This document shows, in pieces, positions 9,504 through 19,933 of a stretch of DNA of 64,000 bases. The notes under the pieces are model-generated. The model was not told where the DNA came from. It saw nothing but the letters and a program-made list of their open reading frames with translations, and ran no database searches. The stretch covers positions 174,685,043-174,749,042 of the forward strand of contig CM066031.1 of assembly GCA_033557465.1 (NCBI GenBank), in the 5' to 3' direction. Numbering within the stretch: the first letter of the stretch is position 1; each line of letters opens with the position of its first letter. This DNA comes from Ichthyophis bannanicus (lineage: Eukaryota > Chordata > Amphibia > Gymnophiona > Ichthyophiidae). A program made the position numbers and the translations under genes.

Positions 9504-10409
9504 ATGCAGGATTTAGCTTCAGTTGAAGAAAGAAAACAAATGCACATGGCTCCTGGTTTCCAGGGAAACCACAAACAGAGCAGATCAGAGGAGAGGAAAA
9601 CACGCCCCTGCTTCAGTTCAGCTCATCGGTCACGAGCTGAGGCAGAACACCTGCTGGAGGGAGGGGTCAGATTAAACCCAGGAAGCCAGAGATATAAGGG
9701 AAGCTCATTAGGAAGGAAGTTGGCACAGCCGGGAGCACAGCCGGGAGGACAGCTGAGAGCAAAGCTGGGAGAACAGCCATTAGAACAGCCATGAGTGCAA
9801 GCAAGGAAGCAGTCACGAGAAGCAGAGGGTTGGCTTGGGAGTGAGGATTCAGAGGAACTAATGGTAACAAAAGATTCTCTGACCTTTGACTCAGAAAGGG
9901 AAGTCAGCCAAAGAAACGAGCAGAGAACCAGTGCAAAGGAGCCAGGTACAAGCAGCCCAGGTTTGGTGCCGTATATAAAAGGCAGCCAGAAGGGAAATGT
10001 ACCAAGAAGGCAGACTTGTGTGCATGTAGAAACTCCAAGGCTTGTATCTGTAGCTGATCCTGGAGGGCAGAAGGAATTTCCCATAAGAAGGCCAAAAGGT
10101 AGGCTGAGTGACTGGTATAAAAGCAAAGCTGTTTTTAAGAAGTGCTCTGATATTAGCCCAGAAGGGTGGGGCTTTACGTGTGCTGAATACTGTGGCAATT
10201 CCCAACCTCGTGTAGCAGAAGGCTACAGGGAAAAGTCTCATGCTGAAGGAATAGGTGTGCGCTTGGAAACACCCTGTAGTCAATTGCAGACATTTCCAGC
10301 TGAGAACCAATATGAACCGATGGAAACAGAACCATCTTTAGAATACCTGCCTGTTGAGTCAATGGACTGTACAATATCTGTGTCTGAGAAGATAAAACCT
10401 GTGTGCTAG
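9504..10409 (+). pseudogene. unrecognised reading frame with one stop
   Basis: From the ATG at 9504 one frame stays open to 10409 except for a single TGA at 9792-9794, giving about 300 codons. The product would be rich in Glu, Lys, Arg, Ser and Gln. Just before the stop, imperfect 13-bp repeats ('gcacagccgggag' type, 9726-9793) encode an AQPG-like repeat. The second half from the ATG at 9861 (MVTKDSLTFDSERE...) is 182 aa. I recognise no domain, and the frame may be chance openness of a purine-rich strand. Confidence 0.25.
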
Positions 10410-10683
10410 GATTAAGCTGTGCAGAGAGAGAGCTGCAGGTAGCAGCTAGAAGAAAAAGCACAAAAGGTTTTGGAACAGAGAATTGTTCTTTAAGTTGGAT
10501 TACTGTGATGCTGATATAGGAAGCTGTTTATGTTACATTCTTATATTATTTCCTGCCAGAAGATACATGGCCAACAGTTCTTTATTTTCTGTTATGTAAA
10601 AGCTGTTTGGGAGGGGAATTAAAATCCTGTTATTTGCCTGAAACACTCGAGCTCCACTACTCTCTTTATTTCGGTTGGTGAAA

Positions 10684-10703
10684 ACTACAACTCCCAGGAG
10701 GCA
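10684..10703 (+). promoter_or_regulatory. ZNF143/Staf-type motif
   Basis: ACTACAACTCCCAGGAGGCA closely follows the well-known vertebrate ZNF143 (Staf, SBS) consensus ACTACAAnTCCCAGnAnGC. It lies near the 3' end of the LTR-like block. Motif identity is clear; binding is unproved. Confidence 0.5.
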
Positions 10704-10775
10704 GTGCTTTCCCCAAGCACTATTTTCCTACCGGAAGAAAGGATCAGGCCGCTTAACTCTACAAGCACAAGCTGT

Positions 10776-11464
10776 GGGGTAATAGCGACATTACAAACTA
10801 TACACACCTATACCTGGGTTGTATGGCACAGGTGCCCCAGTGACTAGCAAACAAAACAGGGGCACACATATATCACCTGAGACAGATACTATGTAGCACT
10901 ATGTGGGAACATAGCCGTGCCATGGTCACTGTTTGGTCAGTGTGAGAGTGCCCTAACAGCAAGAGGTGCTGTGGCCACCACGTCCATGCAGGTGGTGGTT
11001 GGGCACTACAATGCCCCCAGCCATTGTCCTACACCCTCTGCAGATGCATCCTGCCCAGTCCGCCCTGCATGGGCCACATCCACAATACCTTGCTCCTCAT
11101 TATGCACATTTTCAGGCTAACACTGGTAATAGTAGGACATTTTTGGCCCAGTGAGGTGTAGGCAGCCACGAAACAATGAATAGACATACACACACAGCTA
11201 TTGCAGCATTGTGCACAGATAGGGGTGGTTGGCAACTCTTCCTGCCACACTGGTCCTGATTACAGTGGTGACATTGCCAGACTGTGCAGGTGATAGTAGC
11301 AGTGCTCCAATGGTGACTGCGGCTCCGTGCTGGGGCCAACAGCCTGACTCTGCATGGAGCTTTGGATAGCGGAGCCTGTGTGAGTGGGTGTTTGCACCCC
11401 TTTTGGCCGCTGCTTTTGGGATTGCACATGTTGATGTTGCATCTGCATTGTAGGGTAAAATTTA
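10776..11464. other. TIR-element interior, no gene recognised
   Basis: This stretch is low in A/T and rich in CCAC/GTGG-type words, with several short open frames on both strands but none with a domain I know. It is internal sequence of the TIR element. Confidence 0.45.
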
Positions 11465-11572
11465 AGGACATACTCTGCAGGATCCACAGCTGGGACCTGA
11501 ACCTGTGACTCTCTGCTCTGGGACACACTGGCTGTGTGCACTGCACCACATTGTTGCCGCAGAAGCACAACA
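11465..11572 (-). ncRNA. tRNA-like module 3 (weak)
   Basis: On the minus strand, TGGTGCAGTGC (A-box-like) is followed by a B-box-like GGTTCAGGTCCC about 45 bp later. No clear T-run terminator follows and stems are degenerate. I list it because it shares orientation and parent element with modules 1 and 2. Confidence 0.3.
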
Positions 11573-12454
11573 GTCCCTGGGGCTACCTTTACCTCTCCTC
11601 AGCCAGACCTTTTCTGTTGCACTGCACACCATGTACTGGTACAGGGCATGGCCTGGGTACACTGCAGGCAGGTGCCACTGCCCCCTCCAGCACCAGCACA
11701 CGTCCCCCTGCCATGCTGCCTGGCCATATACTGTCAGTGCTGGTAGTACGAAGTCCCAGGCCATCCACTGTGCAGGTAGGCGGTCGCCTAGGGGGTGGGG
11801 TCTGGGTAGGGAGGCATACATGGACTTCTCCACATCCCCCCATCACTGCCTACCAGTATTATGTCCCTTCCACATGGGGGAGGGATGGCTGGGGGATGTC
11901 ATGTCAGTGCCCTAACAACTATTGGCTAGGATGGCCCAGGTAGAAGTAGGTGGATTGTGTTTGGCTTTGGTCGGTTGCTGTCTTGCAGATTTACAGTTTC
12001 TATGTTCCTATGTGCCACCTAGGTGATGGCCTAGTCCACCCTGTGACCCAGCTGCCCCCACTATATGTCCCGCCTGCAGCCCCCTATGCCCCATTTGCAC
12101 CATCGCCATGGTGGCCTTTCATACTTGGGCACAATGCTGTTACTGCACATGGATCACTACTACCACTTTTCTTGGGCTCCCTGCCTATGTTGTACATTGC
12201 TGACGCTAAAATGGTTTCACTCTCCTGCATATCTGCAGCTAACGACAAGTTTTAAGTCCTGGTAATGTTCAGCCCTTCAGTAGTTAGCTGAAGGGCTGCC
12301 CATTTACCCCTTCTCCCTGCCCATTTACCCCTTCTCTCTGCCCTCTCTCCGCCCTTTGTGGGATTTACCATGGACGGTGACGTTAACGCATGTTAGGTAC
12401 CCTTAACGCGCATTAACGTTACCTAACACGCGTTAACGTAGCTGCTGCTACATT
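11573..12454. other. TIR-element interior and right subterminal zone
   Basis: Proline/histidine-rich short open frames are present on both strands without a recognisable product. The last ~120 bases carry alternating acgttaacgcg / cgcgttaacgt palindromic words next to the right TIR. Confidence 0.45.
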
Positions 12455-12478
12455 AACGCGGTTTAGAAAAGATACCCC
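12455..12478 (-). repeat. right terminal inverted repeat
   Basis: The end GTTTAGAAAAGATACCCC is the complement of the left end and is followed by AAT, which repeats the left flank. Confidence 0.7.
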
Positions 12479-12481
12479 AAT

Positions 12482-13202
12482 GTGTTTGATTCATTTCCAT
12501 TTATCCACCAAATCCAGGCACTGGTCTGAAATCCATGGCTGTGTCCGACGACGGATGGGTTGGCACAGAGGTGTGGCACATTCCAGGATGCACTCCGATA
12601 TCTGCTTTTCTTCTGCATTATCCAATAGTTTGAGTACTACAAATTTGTTGGATAGGGAAATTTAGAATTATTGTCTGAATGCCGGATTCCTCAGATAAGC
12701 CCAGTTCAGTTTGACTGGTGGAGGTGTCTTGCGGTTTGCCTGTTGTAATTGCAGTTGTACCTAGGCACGGACAAGATAGTGGTCAGATCCACAGTTGGGC
12801 CCCCTCATTGCATGTACATCTTTGAGCGATGATTGGAATCGAGAGGTGATCAAGATGTTGTCCAGGACAGCTGAGTTTTCTCCAGATGGATTGTGCTATG
12901 TAAGCTGGTGTTTGCGAGGGTGCTGAAAGTGACAAAGTTGTTTGACATAGCAAAGCACAGCAGGCACAGTCCATTGTCATTGATCATGCCATGGCCAAAA
13001 CTACCCAGTATTTCTTCTCATCCGGTCCTGTCCGCACCGGTATGAGCATTGAAATCTCCCGCCAGAAGGATCAACTCTGTCTGCAGGATCGAATCCAGCG
13101 TGTGTTGAAACTGGTTGTAGAAGTCATTCTTGGCTGCATCCGGGCTGGTCTCAGTTGGAGCATAGATGGACAGAATTAGGCTTATTCCATCCCGGACGTA
13201 CA
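12482..13202 (-). pseudogene. old LINE, endonuclease C-terminal part (fragment 2)
   Basis: Minus strand, from 13203: a stretch reading GISLILSIYAPTETSPDA, then LLAGDFNAHTGADRTG (the GDFN motif of apurinic-like endonucleases), then GSFGHGMINDNG. Further left, near 12800, is a decayed MRGPNCGSDHYLV-like block holding the catalytic Asp-His pair. It continues upstream at 19310 and downstream at 8161. Several stops interrupt it. Confidence 0.75.
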
Positions 13203-13660
13203 CCCTCTCTGTACATCCGGTTTGACAAGATGTACAGAGGGGGTTGCGATTCTGATCCCCCAGGGCATGTATAGCCCCACAGGATAAGAATCGAAATCAG
13301 GTCTGTATGTGCAGGCCGGGACTGTGATTCAGCTTGGCCTGCATGTACAGGTACTACCCAACTAACTCAGGGCTTTTAAATGGAGTCACGGCGCAATGGC
13401 GTCCAGTTGCCATGGCACTGCAGCTCCATTTAAAAGTCACAATGCTGGCTGCCAGAAAAAAACAGCTTATTCTCCACAGCCTGACCCCTGATTTGGCCTC
13501 GAAGGGCCAGGGTTGGGCTGTGGGGAATGCTCTCTGCCCTTTGCCACCCTTTCCTGGCCTTGGGCTAGCCGATCCCCGCCATCCAGGAAGTTATTCTACC
13601 TCAGATGTGGAATAAGTTCCCCATTCATGTTGCCGGCCCCAGATGTACAGGGCTGACATT

Positions 13661-13677
13661 AGAATCAGCCCTATATG
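13661..13677 (+). repeat. 17-bp target-site duplication of L1 copy B, left
   Basis: agaatcagccctatatg is repeated exactly at 19077-19093 after the poly(A) tract. Confidence 0.93.
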
Positions 13678-13808
13678 GGGGCGGAGCCTGATGTCCAGCG
13701 GGATAGTCGCATAGCGCTGAGGCTCCCGAGAGGCCTACCAAGACTCCTGAATTTTGAACCGTTTTAATCCTGAATATTGCTTTGACTCTACCGGGGTACC
13801 TTGAGGTG

Positions 13809-14657
13809 ATGGTGGGGACCAAACCAGCACGTCTGGATTTCGGGACACCAACGAATTCCCATGGTAAACGCTCCAAAACCGAGCCCCCGTCTCCGCAGAA
13901 GCAGCCCGCACCTCGGGAAGGTCCCGAGATGCAGCAGGAGATCCTCACTGAAATACGAGGGGTAAAAGACCTTGTGCAATCCAACGGGGAGTCACTCCGA
14001 GCGCTGCGTGAAGACTTCGGCATGCTGCAAAGCAAACTTGAAGGGCTTTCCCTACGTCAAGACAAAATGGAAGGCATACTGGACTCACACACGGTCCGGT
14101 TGGCGAAACTTGACAAAGTAGAGCGCCAGATACGGGCCTTGCAGAAAGAAGTGGAAGATGGCAACAATCGGGCCCGCCGCAATAACATACGGCTCGTGGG
14201 CATACCGGAGGGAGCTGAGTCTGGAGACATGAAGGAGTTTCTTTGTAAAGCGCTTCCTTCCCTACTTCGGATCACATTTGCTAAAGACCTGGAGATCGAC
14301 CGGGCTCATCGAGTGCCCTCAAACATGGCGCTCAATCGGAAGACTCCGAGGCCTATTATCTTTCGGCTCTTAAGATACCAACATGTTGAGCAAATTCAGA
14401 ACGCCGCTCGCGCAAAAGGCCCCATCGAGTTTGAGGGCCACCGGATATCCTTCTTTCCTGACTTGGCCAAGCCCACGGTTGACCGTAGAAAGCGATTCCT
14501 GGAATTTCGACCGAGGCTACAACAACTGCAAGCTCGCTATGGCCTGATGTACCCGGCTAAACTTAGGGTGACACTGCACAACCAGACCAGAACATTTGAT
14601 GATCCTGAATTACTTGCGGAATTTTTGGAGTCCAAAGAGGCAGATCAGATGCGTTGA
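13809..14657 (+). CDS. L1 ORF1 protein, intact (282 aa)
   Basis: RNA-binding ORF1p of the L1 clade. The ATG at 13809 gives MVGTKPARLDFGTP and aligns end to end with the 282-aa ORF1 of copy A. Order: basic/proline-rich N-terminus, coiled coil (~45-130), RRM start ARRNNIRLVGIPEGAE, IDRAHRVP, RPIIFRLLRYQHVEQIQ, then the C-terminal domain with FFPDLAKPT and YPAKLRVTLHNQTRTF, ending DQMR. No interruption. It is separated by about 400 bp from ORF2. It resembles the ORF1 of L1s from fish and amphibians more than mammalian ORF1p in its proline-rich head; that comparison is from memory. Confidence 0.9.
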   Translation: MVGTKPARLDFGTPTNSHGKRSKTEPPSPQKQPAPREGPEMQQEILTEIRGVKDLVQSNGESLRALREDFGMLQSKLEGLSLRQDKMEGILDSHTVRLAKLDKVERQIRALQKEVEDGNNRARRNNIRLVGIPEGAESGDMKEFLCKALPSLLRITFAKDLEIDRAHRVPSNMALNRKTPRPIIFRLLRYQHVEQIQNAARAKGPIEFEGHRISFFPDLAKPTVDRRKRFLEFRPRLQQLQARYGLMYPAKLRVTLHNQTRTFDDPELLAEFLESKEADQMR

Positions 14658-15058
14658 TCCAAGGAACACTCAGCTAATTGACCTTATATTGGTAACACCC
14701 ACCATATTGTGGTCGGACGCTCTCTACCCTGTAGACCACCTTGGCAATTCACAACCTTGGCTTTCACTAGCCTTGATGGCCCTGCTCTATCATGCCCACA
14801 GCTACTTCGGTGGAGATCGGAGACTATAATAACAGAAGGGTTCGAATCTTACATTCGCACTCTCTTGGGCCTCCTCCCGCAGACATATGGTCGCCATTTA
14901 TAGTTGGGGTTATGCTTCTTCTCTGGGGCACTTCGGTGCTTGTTTTCTCATATGGGGTGTATCTGGTATCTTAATTGATGTGTATGAAATAGATGTACAG
15001 ATGCGGTATATATTCCATATTTGCATGTGCCTTTACTTCAAATGTATGACAATGTCTT

Positions 15059-18000
15059 ATGGCCCTATGTAAGGTTTTTTCATTGAACGTAAAAGGAATC
15101 AACAACCCGATTAAAAGAAAGAAAATCCTTAGTTACTTGAGTCATGAAAAGGCGGATTTGGTTTTTCTTCAGGAAACGCACTTAAATTCTACCGAAACTC
15201 TGAAACTCAATATTAAACCTTACATGGTAGCTGCCTACTCTCCGGCTGTTTCTAAGAAATGTGGGGTAGCTATTCTGGTGAAGAAATCCTTGCCTGTCAC
15301 CATTATTGCCACTAGCTCTGACACGGAGGGCAGATGGTCCCGCGTCCACCTTAAAATTGGACACCTTGAACTAATATGTATATGTATATATGCCCCCAAT
15401 GTGGATAATCCTGCCTTTTTTGCTACCATTGCTCAGGTTGCGCAGGCCTCTGCTAGCACCCCACTGATAATAGGTGGCGACTTTAATCAAGTCGTCGATC
15501 CTCTGATAGACAGGCAACCGCCTAGAACGAGTGGCCTGCCCAAGAGCTCCCTCACACTCACCTCCTTGATCAAGGATCTCGCTTTAGTGGATCTTTGGAG
15601 ATTGTTGCATCCTGCTGAACTGGAGTTTACTTACTACTCTCCCCCCCATCTATCACAGTCCAGAATAGATTTTTTCCTAATATCTAAAGTGCTGGTATCT
15701 CAGGTAGACACTGCGATGATTCACCCATTACATATCTCAGATCATGCTGCCATTTCCTTCCAGTTGCACGCTAACCTGCCCAGTGGGAATCCGGGAAATT
15801 GGTTTTTTGATAGGACCCTGTTAGAGCAACAAGAGTTTCAGTTAGACATACGGGCCGCCATTCCGGACTACTTCCATTTTAACTTACCACATGATACCAC
15901 GGGTTGGGCTTGGTGGGAGGGCTTTAAAGCTGCCATTCGTGCAACCATTACTAGCTATCAAATTCGCTTGGGGAAAAAGCGTAAGCAACAGTTGTTAATA
16001 TTAGAGCAACAAATTAAAGCTGGGGAATGGGTTCTTACTTCCCGCACTGATCCTTGTGTGTTGTTACGTTTGCAACGCCTACGCTTTCAATATAACTCGA
16101 TCCTGTCTGCTGCAGCTTCTAAAAATATCGCATCGCAGCAAGGGATGTACTATCGGGAAAGCAACCGTGCTGGTAGACTCTTAGCTAATGCCTTGAAAGG
16201 TCAAAAAGAAGCCAAACGGGTAGCGGCTCTCCGAAACCCGGTAGGAGGGGACATAGTGACAAATAATACAGAGATAGTAGAGCTCTTCCGGGATTTTTAC
16301 ACTCGTCTTTATAAATCAGAATGTGACTTCACGTCAGAGGCTTTTGAGCGATTATTATCCGGAATACAACGGCCGACCCTCTCCGAAGAGGATAGGGTTG
16401 CGATGGATAAACCCTTCTCTACTACTGAAATTCACTCTGCCCTTAAACGTGTGGCCTCGGGACGCGCCGCAGGCCCTGACGGTCTTCCGGCCGAATTTTA
16501 TAAAACGTTCAGTGCTGATCTAGCCCCCCACCTAAAACTCTATTTCACTGCTCTGGCTGAAGACACATCTTGCTTGGGATCCTTTTCGGCGGCGAATGTA
16601 GTAGTATTTGAAAAAGAAGGGAGGGATCCGCTGTTAACAGCTAACTACCTACCGCCCCATCTCCCTTCTTAACGCAGACTATAAAATTTTTGCGACTATC
16701 TTAGTCTCTCGACTATCTGACCAAATGTCCACACTAATCCACCCTGATCAATGTGGTTTTATACCCGGAAGATCCACTGCCGACAACGCTAGGACTTTAT
16801 GTCATGTGTTGACTAATGCTGCAAGCCTAGATCTACCATTAGTTGGCCTCTCCCTAGACGCCGAGAAAGCCTTCGACCGTCTCGAATGGCCCTTCTTATT
16901 TGCTGTTCTCCGTTGGTACGGCTTTGGGGAGGGCTTTCTCCGGTTTCTTCAAGTCATGTATGCCGAACCCACCGCCAGTATATGTGTGAATGCTATCAAA
17001 TCTCAGCCATTCAGCCTTCAAAGAGGTACACGCCAAGGGTGCCCCCTATCCCCTTTGCTCTTTGACTTGGCGCTTGAACCTCTAGCCCTGTTACTTAGGC
17101 AGTCCGCAGACATCCGAGGTGCCCCCTTTAGACACAGAGAGATCAAACTCTCTGCTTATGCAGATGATCTTATGCTTTTTATAACTTTGGACTCGGTCCC
17201 AGTAGTCTTAGAATTACTAGACAGGTATTCGCAGCTCTCGGGCTTTAAGATCAACTGGACCAAATCGGTTGCTTTCCCACTTAACCACCGGGTACATGCG
17301 GCCGACATGCAAGCCTTTCCCTTTCTCTGGCAGCATAGTATGGTGAAATATCTCGGGGTCCACTATTGCTATCCTCTAGAGGATACTATTAGTTTCAACG
17401 CCAAGGCGCTAATCTCCAAAGTCCGTGAACTTACCAATCGGTGGTCTCCACTAACCCTTACATGGTGGGGCCACTTGGAAACAGTGAAAATGATGATAGT
17501 TCCTAAAGTGAACTACATTCTCGAAATGCTACCATGTTTACTGCCCCGACACACCTACAAAGATATAGAAGGCCTTCTTATTCGTTATCTATGGCAGGGT
17601 AAAACACCCAGGATAGCTAAACGATACTTGCAATCTGATAAAGCGAGAGGAGGAGCTAGATTTCCAGATTTTCTCAATTATCATAAAGCCTTCCTCTTAA
17701 AGCAAGGTGCCCGTTGGTTGGATACCCCGGCAGCAGGCCGCCCGGTGTGGCTAGATATTGAAGAAGAGCTTAGTGGACCAGTTCCGCTGGCCTACTTCCC
17801 CGGAATGTGCCATCATTCAGACTCCCGCCATTCACCAATGGTTGTAGACACTCTAGTGGCCTTTAATGCCCTCATTCAACCTCTGGGTCCGCAGGCGTGC
17901 CCCCCGGACCATCTCCCGATATGGCATAACTCACGATTTCAAATTAACAAAAAAACGATAGCATGGAGACCCTGGTACTCTAGGGGGATTTGGACACCTA

Positions 18001-18855
18001 AGCAGCTGTTTGCTGGGGATCGCTGGAAAACCTTTAATGCTTTACAAACGGAATTTGGTCTACCAGCGAAATATTACTTTCAATGGGTGCAGCTCCAACA
18101 TTGCCTTAAAGGCGCTCGGGTCATTCCGCGCTCTGATACTACCGTGGAAGGGCTGTCAGAGGTGATTCGTTGTATCGGGAGTTTGCCAGGGGTGGCATCT
18201 AACTTTTACAAACTACTCACTCATAGTCCAGGCAGGGACACCCCTAGGGCCCAGCAGGCCTGGGAGCGCGAATTGCACATCACTTTAACTCCCCAGCAAT
18301 GGAAGATAGTCTGGAGCAAAGTGGTGCGGGTCTCTAGATCCGCCTCTGTCACTCAAACGCTCTTCTATTTTGCCCACAGATGCTTTTATACTCCTGAGAA
18401 GATGGCCAAATGGAATGTCAATACAAGCTATCGATGTTGGTCCTGCCATACAGCGGTGGGTACCTTCGCCCATGTTATCTATGAATGTCCAGCACTACAG
18501 CAATATTGGGGGCGGGTTTGGGACCGGATTCAAAGTATCCTACACTTCCGGGAGCCCCTTTCTTGGAAGATTGTGGGACTCCGCTCTGTGGCGGAGATCC
18601 CCTCTCTTCCCAGGACAGGCCCGCTTCCTCCTAGATTTTATGTTGGGTATGGCTGTATGCTTAGTCACGAAGAATTGGAAGAATGGCTCCCGCCTAACTT
18701 TTACCGAATGGTGGAATTCTGTCTGCTTATATAGTACATATGAGCAGATACCCCGTCGGATGGCATTCCAGGTTCAGGACTGCTCTCACTTGTCTAAGTG
18801 GCAGATGCTTAATGACTATATCCAGATTGCCAGATGCTCCAATATAGCCGTATAG
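15059..18855 (+). pseudogene. L1 ORF2 (endonuclease-RT), two frameshifts
   Basis: ORF2 provides the nicking endonuclease and reverse transcriptase for target-primed insertion. The start MALCKVFSLNVKGINNP is followed by the endonuclease residues in FLQETHL, IIGGDFNQVVD and the SDHAAIS block, and a linker. The frame breaks at 16645-16652, where CTAC is tandemly duplicated and NY-RPISLL is lost. It resumes in another frame (open from ~16725) with DQCGFIPGRSTADNA, SLDAEKAFDRLEW, RGTRQGCPLSPLLF and the active site LSAYADDLMLF. A second shift near 18600-18625 moves the C-terminus into the frame ending at 18855. A Cys-rich C-terminal motif (CWSCHTAVGTFAHVIYEC) is present. All catalytic motifs survive; only the reading frame is broken. 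Confidence 0.9.
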
Positions 18856-19076
18856 CTACACTCATCATGTTGCAGATAATTATATTACCTCGAAAGATAA
18901 TAATGTATATATACACCTGATACTGGATTGTTTCGTATCCCAGAGAAGAAGCAGGGGGGGAGGGGGGTGGTGGGGGTTATTGTCCGTGATTGTATAATTT
19001 TATTTGTCATGTCTTCTATTCTGTATGTCCTTTTGTTTCGATGTTCCAAAATGAAAATAAAAGTTTAAAAAAAAAA

Positions 19077-19093
19077 AGAATCAGCCCTATATG
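19077..19093 (+). repeat. 17-bp target-site duplication of L1 copy B, right
   Basis: Exact copy of 13661-13677, directly after poly(A). Confidence 0.93.
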
Positions 19094-19310
19094 TCTGGGG
19101 TTGGTAACTTCCCACCCTAACGCCACCCCTGATCCTCACCTTTCCTGCTCCCGTCTTGTTTACCTGCACAATCGGCAAGGAAGCTAGACACTGGTGGGAG
19201 GGGGCACGAATAGCAGGGAAGAACGTTCATCCCCATTATTCATGCGACAGAATGGGACGTCCATCCCCACTATTCATGCAACAGAATAACCCCCAATATT
19301 GGTTTTTACT

Positions 19311-19800
19311 GTGCTGTAGATGGTAAGAACTGCCAAATGATCCGATATTGGTTGGAAGGCAATTACACTTCTGGCAGCCCATCTGTCCACCATAAAGCTG
19401 ATGCCAGCTTCTCATTTTCCACTACCAGAGTAGAATAGTGTCATTGTTTCATTGATCATTGGCAGTTGGATGGTCAGTGTTCCAGATCCAATGAGGTGTA
19501 GTTTGGATACAGCAGTGATTGAAATTTTGCACTTCAACGATTCCATGGCGATGATTTCCTTTTGTCCGACATGGTGTCCTGTTCGCAAATTCCATTCATT
19601 GATGCAAATTTCCTGCTTTGGTGTCATAAATTTGATTCTTAGACAGGTAGCTCTCTTCTCACCAGCACCCTGTGTTCCCAATGCTGGCCCTTCGGTTGCC
19701 CTGGGTGTGGTTGTCATAAGCAAATGAGTTTATTCAAATTTTCATGTGGTTTCTTACCTACAGTAATTTCCCTGGTTTCCTTCTACTTTTTCAGCCGTGC
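19311..19800 (-). pseudogene. old LINE, endonuclease N-terminus (fragment 1)
   Basis: On the minus strand 19723-19412 encodes a frame containing INEWNLRTGHHVGQKEII, LHLIGSGTLTIQLP and TLFYSG, the typical N-terminal layout of an apurinic-like LINE endonuclease (W-N-V-R-T ... E ... S-G). Upstream of it lies decayed leader sequence. It is the 5' end of the old LINE whose other parts lie at 13202-12482, 8161-7240 and 5216-4150. Confidence 0.7.
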
Positions 19801-19933
19801 TGGGGACCATCCTTGGCAGAGAATTAGAATGTAGGGTTAATACCAGGCATTTCAGTCTTGGTCCACGCCTAAGGCGCACGCCAAAGGGCCCTCTGGAGAA
19901 GCCCTCGGACATGGGCCTGGCAGGCACAGGTGC

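Larger units (their letters stand above)
9430..10775 (+). mobile_element. unclassified LTR-like insertion
   Basis: Sequence character changes at about 9430 and again at about 10775, with TIR-element-like sequence on both sides. The block has a long open frame, an ATTAAA at about 10617 followed by a GU-rich region, and a terminal segment with a strong promoter-type motif. A start near TGT and an end at CTACA would suit an LTR, but I found no convincing target-site duplication, no primer-binding site and no gag/pol domain. A solo LTR or an LTR-derived fragment is my best guess. Confidence 0.35.
8165..12478. mobile_element. 4.3-kb TIR element (PIF/Harbinger-like?)
   Basis: The ends are inverted: the left end reads GGGGTATGTTTACTAAAC and the right end, on the other strand, GGGGTATCTTTTCTAAAC. 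The flanks are AAT (8162-8164) and AAT (12479-12481), a 3-bp duplication. The terminal 100 bases at both ends are full of taatgtta / acgttaacgcg palindromes. The old LINE is continuous on either side. A 3-bp duplication and GGG-type ends suggest PIF/Harbinger, but AAT is not the usual TWA target and no transposase or Myb-like ORF is recognisable, so the copy is non-autonomous and the superfamily is uncertain. It contains tRNA-like modules and a further insertion at about 9430-10775. Confidence 0.7.
13678..19076 (+). mobile_element. full-length L1 (copy B), decayed ORF2
   Basis: This 5.4-kb insertion has 17-bp target-site duplications, a complete 5' end (ggggcggagcctg, then atgtccagcggg), ORF1, a ~400-bp inter-ORF spacer, ORF2, a G-rich 3'UTR (18947-18978), AATAAA at 19056-19061 and poly(A). 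It is the best full-length reference for the deleted copy A at 5234-7222. It landed inside a palindrome of the chain-of-hairpins element. Confidence 0.92.
13203..19310. mobile_element. chain-of-hairpins element, copy 1 (split by L1)
   Basis: The element occupies 13203-13677 and 19094-19310, interrupted by an L1. It consists of consecutive imperfect palindromes: 13203-13242, 13245-13300, 13299-13352, 13371-13437 (cttttaaatggag arms), 13461-13535 (attctccacagcc arms), 13587-13621, and one cut by the L1 (13634-13677 pairing with 19094-19103). The right end has a 30-bp direct repeat near 19228-19288. The same palindromes recur in reverse order at 59820-60490. No ORF belongs to it. It sits in the endonuclease of the old LINE. 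I do not recognise the family. Confidence 0.65.

Noticed and set aside
11112..11943. Overlapping 120-150 codon frames on both strands in the TIR element
   Set aside because: They are open on both strands because of CCA/TGG-rich composition; no domain was recognised.
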